Part shown: positions 1 through 7,405 of the stretch, piece by piece
How positions within the stretch are numbered: the first letter of the stretch is position 1
How the letters are laid out: each line of letters begins with the position of its first letter
Source: JAGLCY01 sp965369705
GTDB taxonomy: Bacteria > Krumholzibacteriota > Krumholzibacteriia > LZORAL124-64-63
Assembly (NCBI GenBank): GCA_965369705.1
Contig: CBDURF010000080.1
Coordinates: 1 to 14,787 of the forward strand
DNA length: 14,787 bases
Direction: 5' to 3'
The notes under the pieces: generated by a model
The model's database searches: none
Told to the model about the DNA's origin: nothing
What the model saw: the letters and a program-made list of their open reading frames with translations, nothing else
Made by a program: the position numbers and the translations under genes

Positions 1-218
1 ACCATCAGGGCTAAAGGCTGACTCTCTTTCTATACACCCCCCGGGGGCACTTTTCGGGAATAACTCATTGAAAATAAATAACTTAGAATTATGAAGGCCA
101 ATAATTATTCCCCACGTATGTGGAAGGGAGGACGGAAAATATCCAAGTTGAAACAGAAAATCCGGTCTGTTTCCTTCCCAAGCACAATTTCAGAGGCACA
201 ACCAAAGCAGAGGGGAGA

Positions 219-1580
219 TCAACCGTCTGAATTTTCCAGCAGCAGCATCGTTTCGATATGGGAGGTCTGGGGGAACATGTCCAGCACCTGGAGTCGCCTG
301 GCCTGGTAACCGGCTGCCGCAAAAGCGGCGGCGTCACGGGCCAGAGTGGCCGGATCGCAGCTCATGTACAGAAGATGGCGGGGTCGGAGATCGAGTAGGG
401 CCTTGACGCCGTCCTTGCCCAGGCCGGCGCGCGGGGGATCGACGAGGCAGAGGCTCGCGTTCCAGATCACGGGTGGCGCGAGGTCGGGCTGGGCCAGGAC
501 CTTGGCCAGGCGTCCCGTGTAAACCCTCACCTTGTCCCGGGCCACCTCGCTGTGCTGAACGTTGTTTTCGGCATCGCGACAGCCGGCCTGGTCGCTGTCG
601 ACGGCCACCACCTTTTCGAACAGATCGGCCAGCGCCAGGCTGAACAGACCGACCCCGCAGAAAAAGTCACCCAGCATCACGCCCAGCTTGCCCTCGTCCT
701 TCAATTCGGTGAGCCAAGAGCGGATGGTCGCCAGCGCTTCTTCGATCACCGCATGGTTGCCCTGGAAAAAGCTCTGGGCGCCCACGCGAAACTTGTGTCC
801 GGCGATTTCATGGATCAGATAGTCGCGGCCCCACAGGGGCAGGTTGTTGAACAGCAACCCTTCGCAACCTGGGGCGGGCGGTTCGCCCTCGGGCAGGGCG
901 GCCAGGACCTTCCGCATCACCTTCAGGCGCTTGGTCGGGCCGAAGATGGAAACCAGCCAGCCGCCGCGGCCGTCCATCCTGACCACGATCTGTTCGGCCG
1001 GGGGCAGCATGCGCAGCCAGGGCAGGATGTCCCGGTTGAACTGTTCAGGCATCAGGGCGCAGCTATCAAGGGGAACGACTTCGTGGGTGCCGCGGCGCAT
1101 CAGGCCATAATGATTGACGGGATTGGAGAACACGCGGATCCGATTGCGATAGCCCAGATCCTCAGCGGCGGTCGGGCCGGTCAGCAGTTCGGAAACATCC
1201 ATCTTGCCCACGCGCTGGAAGCAGTCGGCGACGATGTCTGCCTTGGCCCGGCGCTGCTGCTCGGGTCCCATGTGCTGCAGATCGCACCCACCGCACTGCC
1301 CGAAGTGGGGACAGGGCGGATCCTGGCGGCCGGGCCCCGGTTCCAGGATCTCCTCGGTGACTGCGCGCACGAATCCCTTGCGGCGTTCCTTCACCGCGAC
1401 CCGTACCAGATCACCCGGCGCGGTCAGGGGCACGAACACGGCTTGGCCTTCGTGGTGGGCCAGTCCGTTCCCGCCGGTGACCAGCTTTTCGATGCGGACC
1501 TCGATAATCCCGGTTTCATCGGGTTTATCACCGGATTTGCGAGGTTGTTCGACTGATTTGTCTGTCTGCTTGTCATTCAT
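219..1580 (-). CDS. rlmD: 23S rRNA (uracil-5-)-methyltransferase, RlmD/RumA family
   Basis: A SAM-dependent enzyme that makes 5-methyluridine in 23S rRNA in the cytoplasm. The 453-residue protein has an N-terminal TRAM RNA-binding domain (about 21-78). Iron-sulphur cysteines follow, C90, C96 and C99 in CPHFGQCGGC plus a distal C174, as in RumA. The Rossmann methyltransferase domain shows QSFFQGN (269-275), the SAM loop DFFCGVGLFSL (305-315) and DPPRAG (381-386). The catalytic cysteine is C408 in MSCDPATLARD and the general base is E443 in HIETM. All catalytic elements are present and the length is normal. The ATG at 1578-1580 is followed by a charged tail and then TRAM, so the start is plausible although its ribosome site is weak. 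It is a single gene divergent from the envelope operon. Whether it targets U1939, U747 or both cannot be told, so the symbol is provisional. Confidence 0.9.
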   Translation of the reverse strand: MNDKQTDKSVEQPRKSGDKPDETGIIEVRIEKLVTGGNGLAHHEGQAVFVPLTAPGDLVRVAVKERRKGFVRAVTEEILEPGPGRQDPPCPHFGQCGGCDLQHMGPEQQRRAKADIVADCFQRVGKMDVSELLTGPTAAEDLGYRNRIRVFSNPVNHYGLMRRGTHEVVPLDSCALMPEQFNRDILPWLRMLPPAEQIVVRMDGRGGWLVSIFGPTKRLKVMRKVLAALPEGEPPAPGCEGLLFNNLPLWGRDYLIHEIAGHKFRVGAQSFFQGNHAVIEEALATIRSWLTELKDEGKLGVMLGDFFCGVGLFSLALADLFEKVVAVDSDQAGCRDAENNVQHSEVARDKVRVYTGRLAKVLAQPDLAPPVIWNASLCLVDPPRAGLGKDGVKALLDLRPRHLLYMSCDPATLARDAAAFAAAGYQARRLQVLDMFPQTSHIETMLLLENSDG

Positions 1581-1647
1581 GGTCCGCTTAAACTAGCATG
1601 GGGGTGGTCCTGGGGCCAGATTTCTGAGCACCCGGGTCTTGATGGGT

Positions 1648-1657
1648 GGGTATACCC
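1648..1657. promoter_or_regulatory. 10-bp perfect palindrome between divergent genes
   Basis: GGGTATACCC lies in the 100-bp gap between the leftward methyltransferase and the rightward NlpC/P60 operon, 23 nt before the operon's first start codon. It could be a small operator or part of the operon's promoter. No well-spaced -35/-10 pair was found around it, so the role is a guess. Confidence 0.25.
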
Positions 1658-1680
1658 GGTGACTGCCGGCCGAAACAGGA

Positions 1681-2367
1681 ATGGATTCCGTGGCGGGAAA
1701 AAGGAACATCATTGGATTGGCATGGCTGGGTTCGCTGGCCTTGGTGGTGGTGGGCGTGTCCCTGGCGGGATGTTCCCCCAAGCGGGTCCTGCGGACGGAT
1801 GCGGCCGCCGAAGCGCTGCCGCAGGCGGGGCCCGCATCCCCGACGTCTGCTGCGGAATATTCGCGTGACAATCCTCCCGGCGTCCCTGAGGTTGGTCTGC
1901 CGGAACCGGAGTACCGGGGCGCCACGGGAACATCTTCCCTGGAAGCAGGCAGGACCACGCCCCCCGGCACGCCCGCCAAGCAACAGCTCACGGGATCGCG
2001 CCTGGGTCTCGAGGCCGCGGCCCTGGCCAAGGAGCAGCTGGGCAAGGGATACCAGTGGGGGGCATCCGGGCCGGACAAGTTCGATTGCAGTGGCCTGGTC
2101 TTGTACGTCTACGACAACCTGGGCGTGAAGCTGCCGCGGGTTTCGGGCCAGCAGGCCTACGCGGGGGTCCATGTGGACCGCGAAGATCTGCAGCCGGGTG
2201 ACCTTGTATTCTTCAAGCTCAACGGCTCCCGGATCGATCACGTGGGCATCTACGTGGGACACAGCAAGTTCGTGCACGCCTCGCGCAAGCATGTGCCCGT
2301 GCGCACGGAAAGTCTGAACAATTCCTATTGGCGACGCCGGTTCAAGGGGGGCCGGCGCCTGAACTGA
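1681..2367 (+). CDS. NlpC/P60 (C40) peptidase lipoprotein
   Basis: Probable cell-wall hydrolase cutting stem-peptide bonds in peptidoglycan, anchored by lipid in the envelope. The 228-residue protein starts with a hydrophobic signal ending in the lipobox LAGC (lipidated C31). A Pro/Ala/Gly-rich linker of about 80 residues follows, then a C-terminal NlpC/P60 domain. The catalytic cysteine is C136 in FDCSG, with H187 in DHVGIY and H199 in FVHAS, so the triad positions are filled and the enzyme should be active. The domain ends in a basic tail (RRRFKGGRR). The start is not certain. The ATG at 1681 has a purine tract directly against it, while a GTG at 1690 has AGGA nine bases upstream; this changes only three residues. 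It is the first gene of a four-gene operon, and its stop codon overlaps the next gene's Shine-Dalgarno. Confidence 0.88.
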   Translation: MDSVAGKRNIIGLAWLGSLALVVVGVSLAGCSPKRVLRTDAAAEALPQAGPASPTSAAEYSRDNPPGVPEVGLPEPEYRGATGTSSLEAGRTTPPGTPAKQQLTGSRLGLEAAALAKEQLGKGYQWGASGPDKFDCSGLVLYVYDNLGVKLPRVSGQQAYAGVHVDREDLQPGDLVFFKLNGSRIDHVGIYVGHSKFVHASRKHVPVRTESLNNSYWRRRFKGGRRLN

Positions 2368-2371
2368 AGGA
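2366..2371 (+). promoter_or_regulatory. Ribosome binding site deciding a TTG start
   Basis: GAAGGA overlaps the TGA stop of the NlpC/P60 gene (2365-2367) and lies 8 nt before the TTG at 2380. This supports TTG as the barrel gene's start and suggests its translation is coupled to the gene before it. Confidence 0.55.
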
Positions 2372-2379
2372 TTCGCCTT

Positions 2380-3885
2380 TTGGCCGCCGAAATTCCCGAC
2401 ACGACTGGAAGCAAACCCACCGGACCGAGCCTCGCGCCCGCGGTCCTGGTGCTGGCGACAATGCTGCTGTTCGTGGGCGCCGTTTCGGCCCCGGCCCAGA
2501 ACCAGGCGGAGGATCAACAGCCGGCCACCGGTGGCTTCTGGGGCAACACGCACGCGCCGAGCGACACCCTGGGCGCCTTGACGAGCAGCCTGTGGGGCCC
2601 TGTGCCCGCCCGGCATGACAGCATCTCCGCCAACTTCACCAACCGCTCGCGGCCGACCTGGGAAACTGCGGTCATGGTGCCCTACTGGATCGTCGGCATT
2701 CCCTTCCGGATCGTGTATCTGGGCGTCGACCAGGCGGTCATCGGCATGGACAAGCTGGGTCTGTTCGGGGCGGCCGCGGAGTATCCCGGCCTCAAGATTC
2801 CGGGCGGCGCCTACCTCATGCCCGTCATTTCCATCGGAGACGTGGAAGGTTTCACCCTGGGTCTCGATGTCACCCGGCCCGACTTCCTGGGCCCGGGCAA
2901 CATGCTGTTCATCCAGGGATCACGATCCACCCGCAAGGCCGATGAACTGTCCGGCGGCACCCTGTTCCACCTGGGCCAAGGCTGGATCATCCAGGCCGGC
3001 GGCGGTACCGAGGAGAAGAATCTGACCCGGTATTACGGGCTGGGGCCGGATTCATACTTCGGCGATCTGTCCTATTATCACAGGCGCACCACCTGGGGTG
3101 GGTTCGAGCTGGAAAAGGACGTGGGGCGCAAGGTCGGTCTGGAGTTGCGGACCTACTTCTCCAAGGTCGAGGCCCTCGAGCCCGTCTACGAGACCCATCA
3201 ATCGCTCGGCAGGATACATGCCGACAACATTCCCTACGGATATCCCGGCGAGTCCAACGGCTGGACCTGGCGCCTGGCCCTGTACCGCGACAACGCCGAC
3301 CAACGGGGCCGGCCCCGGCGCGGAGGTTTCCAGTCGTTGGGCGCCTCGTTGTTCCAGGCCAGCGACGGCAGCCGGTTGCAGTACCTGACCTATCACGTGA
3401 ATCTGGAGAAATTCTTCCCCCTCTGGCACACCGACCGGACCTTGGCTCTGCGCGGCTTCTTCAACCGCATCTCCAACACGGGGCCGATGGACATCCCCTT
3501 CACGCGGCTGGTGACCTTCCAGCGTCCGGACGAGCTGCGCGGATTCCACTCCCTGCGTTTCTACGGGAGGGGATCCCTGGGTTTTTCGGCGGAATACCGC
3601 TGGCCGGTCTGGGTGGCCCGCGGCCGCAACGATCTGGGCGTGGACGCCTATATCTTTTCGGACATCGGTCAGGTGTTCGACAAAACCACGGAAATCAGTC
3701 TCAACCACCTCAGGACCACGGGAGGGATGGGGCTGCGTTTAATCAATTCGGACCGGGGTTTCGGCGCCCGTTTCGAAATCGGGCTCAGCGATGAGCAGAC
3801 GATCGTCCGGCTGAAGTTCAGCCAGACGTTCCAGTACGACCCGAAAGGCATTCTCTATGGCAAGAATCCGACCAAAGTCTACTGA
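2380..3885 (+). CDS. Omp85/D15-like outer-membrane beta-barrel protein without POTRA domains
   Basis: A 501-residue exported protein that most resembles the barrel half of the Omp85/BamA superfamily. The signal sequence is about residues 16-40 and ends in APAQ. There is no room for POTRA repeats, because barrel-like alternating strands start soon after residue 100. LRGFHSLRFYG followed by GSLGFSAEYRWPVW resembles the conserved RGY/F loop and following strand of Omp85 proteins. The C-terminus FGARFEIGLSDEQTIVRLKF looks like the closing strands. The start is TTG with a good ribosome site. The in-frame ATG at 2461 would cut the signal peptide to a stub, so it was rejected. The last 29 nt overlap the next gene, which implies coupled translation. 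Its role may be to insert, export or display something in the outer membrane, perhaps its operon partner; this is inference. Confidence 0.75.
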   Translation: MAAEIPDTTGSKPTGPSLAPAVLVLATMLLFVGAVSAPAQNQAEDQQPATGGFWGNTHAPSDTLGALTSSLWGPVPARHDSISANFTNRSRPTWETAVMVPYWIVGIPFRIVYLGVDQAVIGMDKLGLFGAAAEYPGLKIPGGAYLMPVISIGDVEGFTLGLDVTRPDFLGPGNMLFIQGSRSTRKADELSGGTLFHLGQGWIIQAGGGTEEKNLTRYYGLGPDSYFGDLSYYHRRTTWGGFELEKDVGRKVGLELRTYFSKVEALEPVYETHQSLGRIHADNIPYGYPGESNGWTWRLALYRDNADQRGRPRRGGFQSLGASLFQASDGSRLQYLTYHVNLEKFFPLWHTDRTLALRGFFNRISNTGPMDIPFTRLVTFQRPDELRGFHSLRFYGRGSLGFSAEYRWPVWVARGRNDLGVDAYIFSDIGQVFDKTTEISLNHLRTTGGMGLRLINSDRGFGARFEIGLSDEQTIVRLKFSQTFQYDPKGILYGKNPTKVY

Positions 3886-5602
3886 CAGACTTCTTTGGTT
3901 GGCCCTGCTGGGTCTTCTGGGCGTCCAACTCGGCGTCCCGTCGCCGGCGGCCGCGCGCAAGCCCCTGCGAGACGAGCCGGTGGTCTGGTTCGCAAACGAC
4001 CGTGAACCGATTCCGGCGCCTGAATTCCGTGAACCCGGCCTGGTGCCCTACGCGGTGGATTCGTTCGTGGGTCGGCCGTTCTCGCGGTTCTGGCATCCCG
4101 GCCGCTTTTTCCGCTGGGTGGGGACCGGCGACCGGGCCCAGGAGGCGGCGGACATCAACACACTGGACGAAGTGGTCAACTCGACCTGGTTCACCAACCG
4201 GATCGGGCTGATGCCCTTGTCCAGGGCTGAACTCACCGAAGGTCCCGCCCATGGGCGCGGACTCGCCGCCGGTCCCGACCGCGGCGCTCCGTGGACCATC
4301 ATCGGGGCCAAGACCGCAGGCGTGACACCCGGCTTCAGGATCAAGGACGCCAAGGGGGATGTCTGGCTGCTCAAGTTTGATCCCTCGTCCCACCCGGGCA
4401 TGACCGTCCGGGCCGGCGTGGTGACCAACCTGCTGTTCCACGCCATCGGCTTCAACGTGCCGGTGGATCGTCTGGTGAAATTCTCCCGCGAGGACCTGGT
4501 GGTGGGCGAGGGCGCCATGATGCGCCTGCAGCGGGTGGGCAAGGTGCCCATGAGCGAGGCGAACCTGGACTCGATTCTCGCGGCCACCGGGTCCATCTTC
4601 GACGGTGAGTACCATGCCTTGGCCAGCCGCTATCTCGACGGAGTGCCGCTGGGGCCCTTCGACGACCAGGACACGCGCCAGGACGATCCCAACGACACGG
4701 TGCGCCATCAGGACCGCCGCGAATTACGCGCCCTGAAGGTGTTCGCCGCCTGGGTCAACCACTTCGACACCAAGATGCACAACTCCCTGGACATGTATCT
4801 GGGCGAACCGGGCGAGGGATATGTCCGCCACCACCTGATCGATTTCGCCTCGACCCTGGGCGCTTTCGGCGACGCGCTGGTCAAGCGGTTCGGCTATGAG
4901 TACGGCTTCGACACGTTCCCGATCATGGGTCGCACCCTGACCTTGGGCCTGGTCGAGGACACCTGGGTCTCGCTGGAGCGGCCCGCGGGCCTGGAAGAGG
5001 TGGGGCTCTTCGACGTGGCCACCTTCGAACCGGATGCCTGGAAACCCGACCTGCCCTACAGCGCCATGGCCAACCTCACCGAACGGGACGGTTACTGGGC
5101 GGCCAAGGTCCTGTCGGCCTTCACGGACGAGGATCTGCGCCTGATCCTCGGGCAGGGTCATTACCAGAACCCGGACGCGGTGGATTTCCTGGTCGAGACC
5201 CTTGCCGGCCGGCGCGACAAGATCGTGGCTTACTGGTTCGACAAGGTGCCGCCCCTCGATTTCTTCACCCTGACCGCCGAGGGAATCGATTTCCACGACC
5301 TGGCCGCCGAACGGGGTTATGCTGCTCCAGGGGATTCCCGGTACCGGTACAGGCTGGCCGGTGTGGATAGCGGCCGCGGGACCGACCGCGATAACGGCTG
5401 GACCGCCTGGCGGGAGACTCCAGCTTCGGTGGTGCCGCTGTTCGACGACGCCGGGCGATTGGCCGCGGGCGTACCCCAAGGCGATGCGGACCACCGGTTC
5501 CTGGCCGTCGAGGTCCAGGTCGACCGGGGCGACGGTTGGAGCCGTTCGACCATTCTCTACGGAGCCTATGCCTCGGGCCGCCTGGTGGCCCTGGACCGAT
5601 GA
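3857..5602 (+). CDS. Exported protein with a HipA/PI-kinase-like catalytic pattern
   Basis: A 581-residue protein of no family I can name with certainty. It has a signal peptide (hydrophobic 11-27, likely cut near PAAA before residue 35), so it should act outside the cytoplasm. A kinase-like layout is visible: a glycine-containing turn and strand ending in WLLKFDP with K173, then GFNVP in a helical stretch, then VNHFDTKMHNSLD with D304 and N309, then HHLIDFAS with D329. The D-x4-N spacing and the downstream Asp match the catalytic loop and metal-binding Asp of HipA and PI-kinase-like folds. The C-terminal third (about 400-581) is unassigned. GAAAGG lies 8 nt before the ATG, inside the preceding gene. 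It could instead be a degenerate structural member of the fold with no activity. The existence of the gene is certain; the kinase assignment is moderate. Confidence 0.6.
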   Translation: MARIRPKSTDRLLWLALLGLLGVQLGVPSPAAARKPLRDEPVVWFANDREPIPAPEFREPGLVPYAVDSFVGRPFSRFWHPGRFFRWVGTGDRAQEAADINTLDEVVNSTWFTNRIGLMPLSRAELTEGPAHGRGLAAGPDRGAPWTIIGAKTAGVTPGFRIKDAKGDVWLLKFDPSSHPGMTVRAGVVTNLLFHAIGFNVPVDRLVKFSREDLVVGEGAMMRLQRVGKVPMSEANLDSILAATGSIFDGEYHALASRYLDGVPLGPFDDQDTRQDDPNDTVRHQDRRELRALKVFAAWVNHFDTKMHNSLDMYLGEPGEGYVRHHLIDFASTLGAFGDALVKRFGYEYGFDTFPIMGRTLTLGLVEDTWVSLERPAGLEEVGLFDVATFEPDAWKPDLPYSAMANLTERDGYWAAKVLSAFTDEDLRLILGQGHYQNPDAVDFLVETLAGRRDKIVAYWFDKVPPLDFFTLTAEGIDFHDLAAERGYAAPGDSRYRYRLAGVDSGRGTDRDNGWTAWRETPASVVPLFDDAGRLAAGVPQGDADHRFLAVEVQVDRGDGWSRSTILYGAYASGRLVALDR

Positions 5603-5615
5603 GCAGAGGAAAGCC

Positions 5616-6995
5616 ATGACGCACCCCGGCAACAATGACCGGACGACCGCCCTGGATCGCGTCCTTTGCCTGTTCGCCTCCGTTCGGGGCGGCGAGGGCG
5701 GCACGGTGCTGGTGATGGCCCTGAATGTGTTTCTGCTGCTGACCGCGTACTACATCATCAAGCCGGTCCGGGAGGCGCTGATTCTTTCGGAGTGGGGCGC
5801 CGAGGCCAAGATCTACGCCTCGGCGGGGCAGGCGCTTCTGCTGCTTGGCGTGATTCCGCTCTACAGCCGGCTGGCCGACCTGATGAACGTGCGGCGTTTG
5901 ATCGCCACCGTCCTGGTGTTCTTCGCCGCCTGTCTGGTGGGGTTCTATCTGCTGGCCAGGATGGGGGTCTCGCTGGGGATTCCCTTCTATCTGTGGGTGG
6001 GCATCTTCAACATGATGGTGGTGGCCCAGTTCTGGTCCTTCGCCAACGACTACTACACGGAAGAGCAGGGCAAGCGGCTGTTCGCGATCATCGGCTTCGG
6101 CATGTCCGCCGGCGCGGTGTTCGGCGGGTTCATCACCAAGAAGCTGATCCAGCCCCTCGGACTCTACCAATTGATGTTGCTGTCGGCCGCGCTGTTGATC
6201 GTCAGCCTGCTGTTGACCCTCTTCGCCGCCAACCGGAAGACAGGTCCCGGCCGGAGTCCTGGTGAATTGCGTCCACCGGACGAGGAAAAGATGGGCGGAC
6301 CCGGCGGGTTCACCCTGGTCCTGAAGAACCGGTACCTGATGCTGATCGCCCTGATGATGGTCCTCGCGAATCTTGTCAACACCACCGGCGAGTACATCCT
6401 CGGGGCCAAGGTCAAGACCACCCGTGAGGAAGCGGTGGCCGAGGTCGTCAGGACGCCCGGCATGAGCGACGAAACCTTCGTGACCGCACGGAACGAACGG
6501 CAGGCGCAGGTGGGCCAGGCGATCGGCGATTTCTACGCCGGGTTCTTCGCGGTGGTGAACCTGGTGGGATTGCTGACCCAGCTCTTCCTGGTGTCCCGGA
6601 TCATACGGTGGATCGGCGTGAATCGAGCCCTCATGATCCTGCCCCTGGTGGCGGCCGGCGGCTATATCCTGATCGCCCTGTTCCCCGTATTGGGTGTGGC
6701 CCGCTGGGCCAAGACCGCGGAAAACTCTACGGACTATTCCCTGCAGAATACCGTCCGCAACATTCTGTTTCTGCCCACCAGCCGGGCGGAGAAATTCAAG
6801 GCCAAGCAGGCCATCGACGCGTTCTTCGTGCGCGCCGGCGATGTTCTGGCCGCCCTGGTGGTGCTCGGCGGCACCACACTGCTCGGCCTGGCGCCGGGCG
6901 GTTTCGCTCTCGTGAACGTTGTTGTCGCTTCTCTTTGGGTGATGTTGGCCGTTTTCATCGGTCGGCGGTATCTCCTTCTGTCCAGGTCCGGGTAA
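5616..6995 (+). CDS. Tlc-type ATP/ADP (NTP/NDP) translocase homologue
   Basis: An inner-membrane protein of 459 residues with about 11-12 hydrophobic segments, roughly at 30-49, 68-86, 95-115, 122-143, 155-177, 184-204, 239-258, 303-325, 337-360, 404-425 and 428-448. It resembles the ATP:ADP antiporter (Tlc/NTT) family as found in free-living bacteria. Supporting stretches are AYYIIKPVREALIL after the first segment, ASAGQALLLLG, and LPTSRAEKFKAKQAIDAFF before the last two segments. Charged residues near the membrane (K49, E259, E369, K396/K398) recall the Lys/Glu set needed by characterised translocases, but I have not aligned them. A soluble loop at 264-302 is unusual. AGAGGA five bases before the ATG at 5616 fixes the start, 13 nt after the kinase-like gene. 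A general MFS transporter is the alternative. It is the last gene of the operon. Confidence 0.7.
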   Translation: MTHPGNNDRTTALDRVLCLFASVRGGEGGTVLVMALNVFLLLTAYYIIKPVREALILSEWGAEAKIYASAGQALLLLGVIPLYSRLADLMNVRRLIATVLVFFAACLVGFYLLARMGVSLGIPFYLWVGIFNMMVVAQFWSFANDYYTEEQGKRLFAIIGFGMSAGAVFGGFITKKLIQPLGLYQLMLLSAALLIVSLLLTLFAANRKTGPGRSPGELRPPDEEKMGGPGGFTLVLKNRYLMLIALMMVLANLVNTTGEYILGAKVKTTREEAVAEVVRTPGMSDETFVTARNERQAQVGQAIGDFYAGFFAVVNLVGLLTQLFLVSRIIRWIGVNRALMILPLVAAGGYILIALFPVLGVARWAKTAENSTDYSLQNTVRNILFLPTSRAEKFKAKQAIDAFFVRAGDVLAALVVLGGTTLLGLAPGGFALVNVVVASLWVMLAVFIGRRYLLLSRSG

Positions 6996-7003
6996 ACGCT
7001 TCC

Positions 7004-7108
7004 GCCAAGCCCGTCCCCGCATCGGGAAATCCGGGATGTCCTCGTCGCGATCCGGACGGATTGCTCCTGCGGATTACCCGGATTTCCCGATGCGGGGACG
7101 GGCTTGGC
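7004..7108. repeat. Perfect 32-bp inverted repeat, 41-nt spacer
   Basis: The arms 7004-7035 and 7077-7108 are exact reverse complements; the left begins GCCAAGCCCGTCCCC and the right ends GGACGGGCTTGGC. Each arm also carries a small internal hairpin, CCCG-CAT-CGGG on the left. The element starts 8 nt after the translocase stop. No T-run follows the right arm, so it is not a standard intrinsic terminator, although so stable a stem could stall polymerase or protect the mRNA 3' end. Two palindromic units in inverted order resemble a REPIN-type repeat. Neither arm recurs in this window. Confidence 0.85.
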
Positions 7109-7399
7109 ACAAGGGTTGCCTTACCAGGACAGAAGGGAAGGACAGCAGGTTTGCAGAAAGAAGCCGGCCCCTCCTTCTGAGATTGAACCCGGCGCGCGGT
7201 GAACTTCCAACACGGTGAATTTAAACAGGTTATGGCGTGCAGCGGGATTGCCGGTGGGATTGGTGAGACGGATTCTCAAATCCTGGACCGGCCGGAAACG
7301 CAGAATGGCAAGATGAAGGCGGCCAATTTCCTGCCGGGGCGGGGGAGGCCGGTCGCAGGGCCGCAAAGCCGCAACCAACAGAACATCAGAACATGGAGG
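7109..7399 (+). other. Long non-coding leader upstream of cheW
   Basis: About 290 nt without a convincing gene. A reading frame continuous with cheW runs back to a GTG at 7199, but its residues have no CheW character and no ribosome site, so it is judged to be leader. Local hairpins are visible, such as GGATT-CTCA-AATCC (7270-7283), as are GCGGCC and GGCCGC blocks that could pair over a long distance. It probably holds the promoter of the cheW-HDOD pair, but no clear -35/-10 pair was identified. Confidence 0.35.
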
Positions 7400-7405
7400 A
7401 TGGCG

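Noticed and set aside
34..58. C-run/G-run followed by TTTT as a plus-strand terminator.
   Set aside because: The C and G runs are directly adjacent, so there is no room for a loop; the rest of the arms do not pair.
552..1556. 334-codon open frame opposite the methyltransferase gene.
   Set aside because: It is a shadow frame in GC-rich coding DNA, rich in His/Gln/Gly, with no ribosome site or recognisable domain.
5265..7022. 585-codon minus-strand open frame opposite the transporter.
   Set aside because: Very His/Gln/Gly/Arg-rich composition typical of antisense shadows; the plus-strand transporter has clear membrane segments and a ribosome site.
7170..7205. Minus-strand GGGTTCAATCTC resembling a tRNA T-loop.
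   Set aside because: The flanking bases do not form a T-stem, and no anticodon or acceptor arms are found at the right distances.
7230..7380. Possible c-di-GMP-I (GEMM) riboswitch: AGCGGGATTGCCGGTGG at about 7238-7254, then ACGCAGAATGGCAA and GGCCGCAAAGCC further on.
   Set aside because: The piece resembling the 3' half comes before the pieces resembling the 5' half. The GGACGCAAAGCC core has a substituted key A, and no paired helices in the right order could be drawn. A covariance search would settle it.
7199..7405. In-frame N-terminal extension of CheW from a GTG at 7199.
   Set aside because: There is no ribosome site, the residues are low-complexity and basic unlike CheW, and GGAGG 6 nt before 7406 marks the real start.
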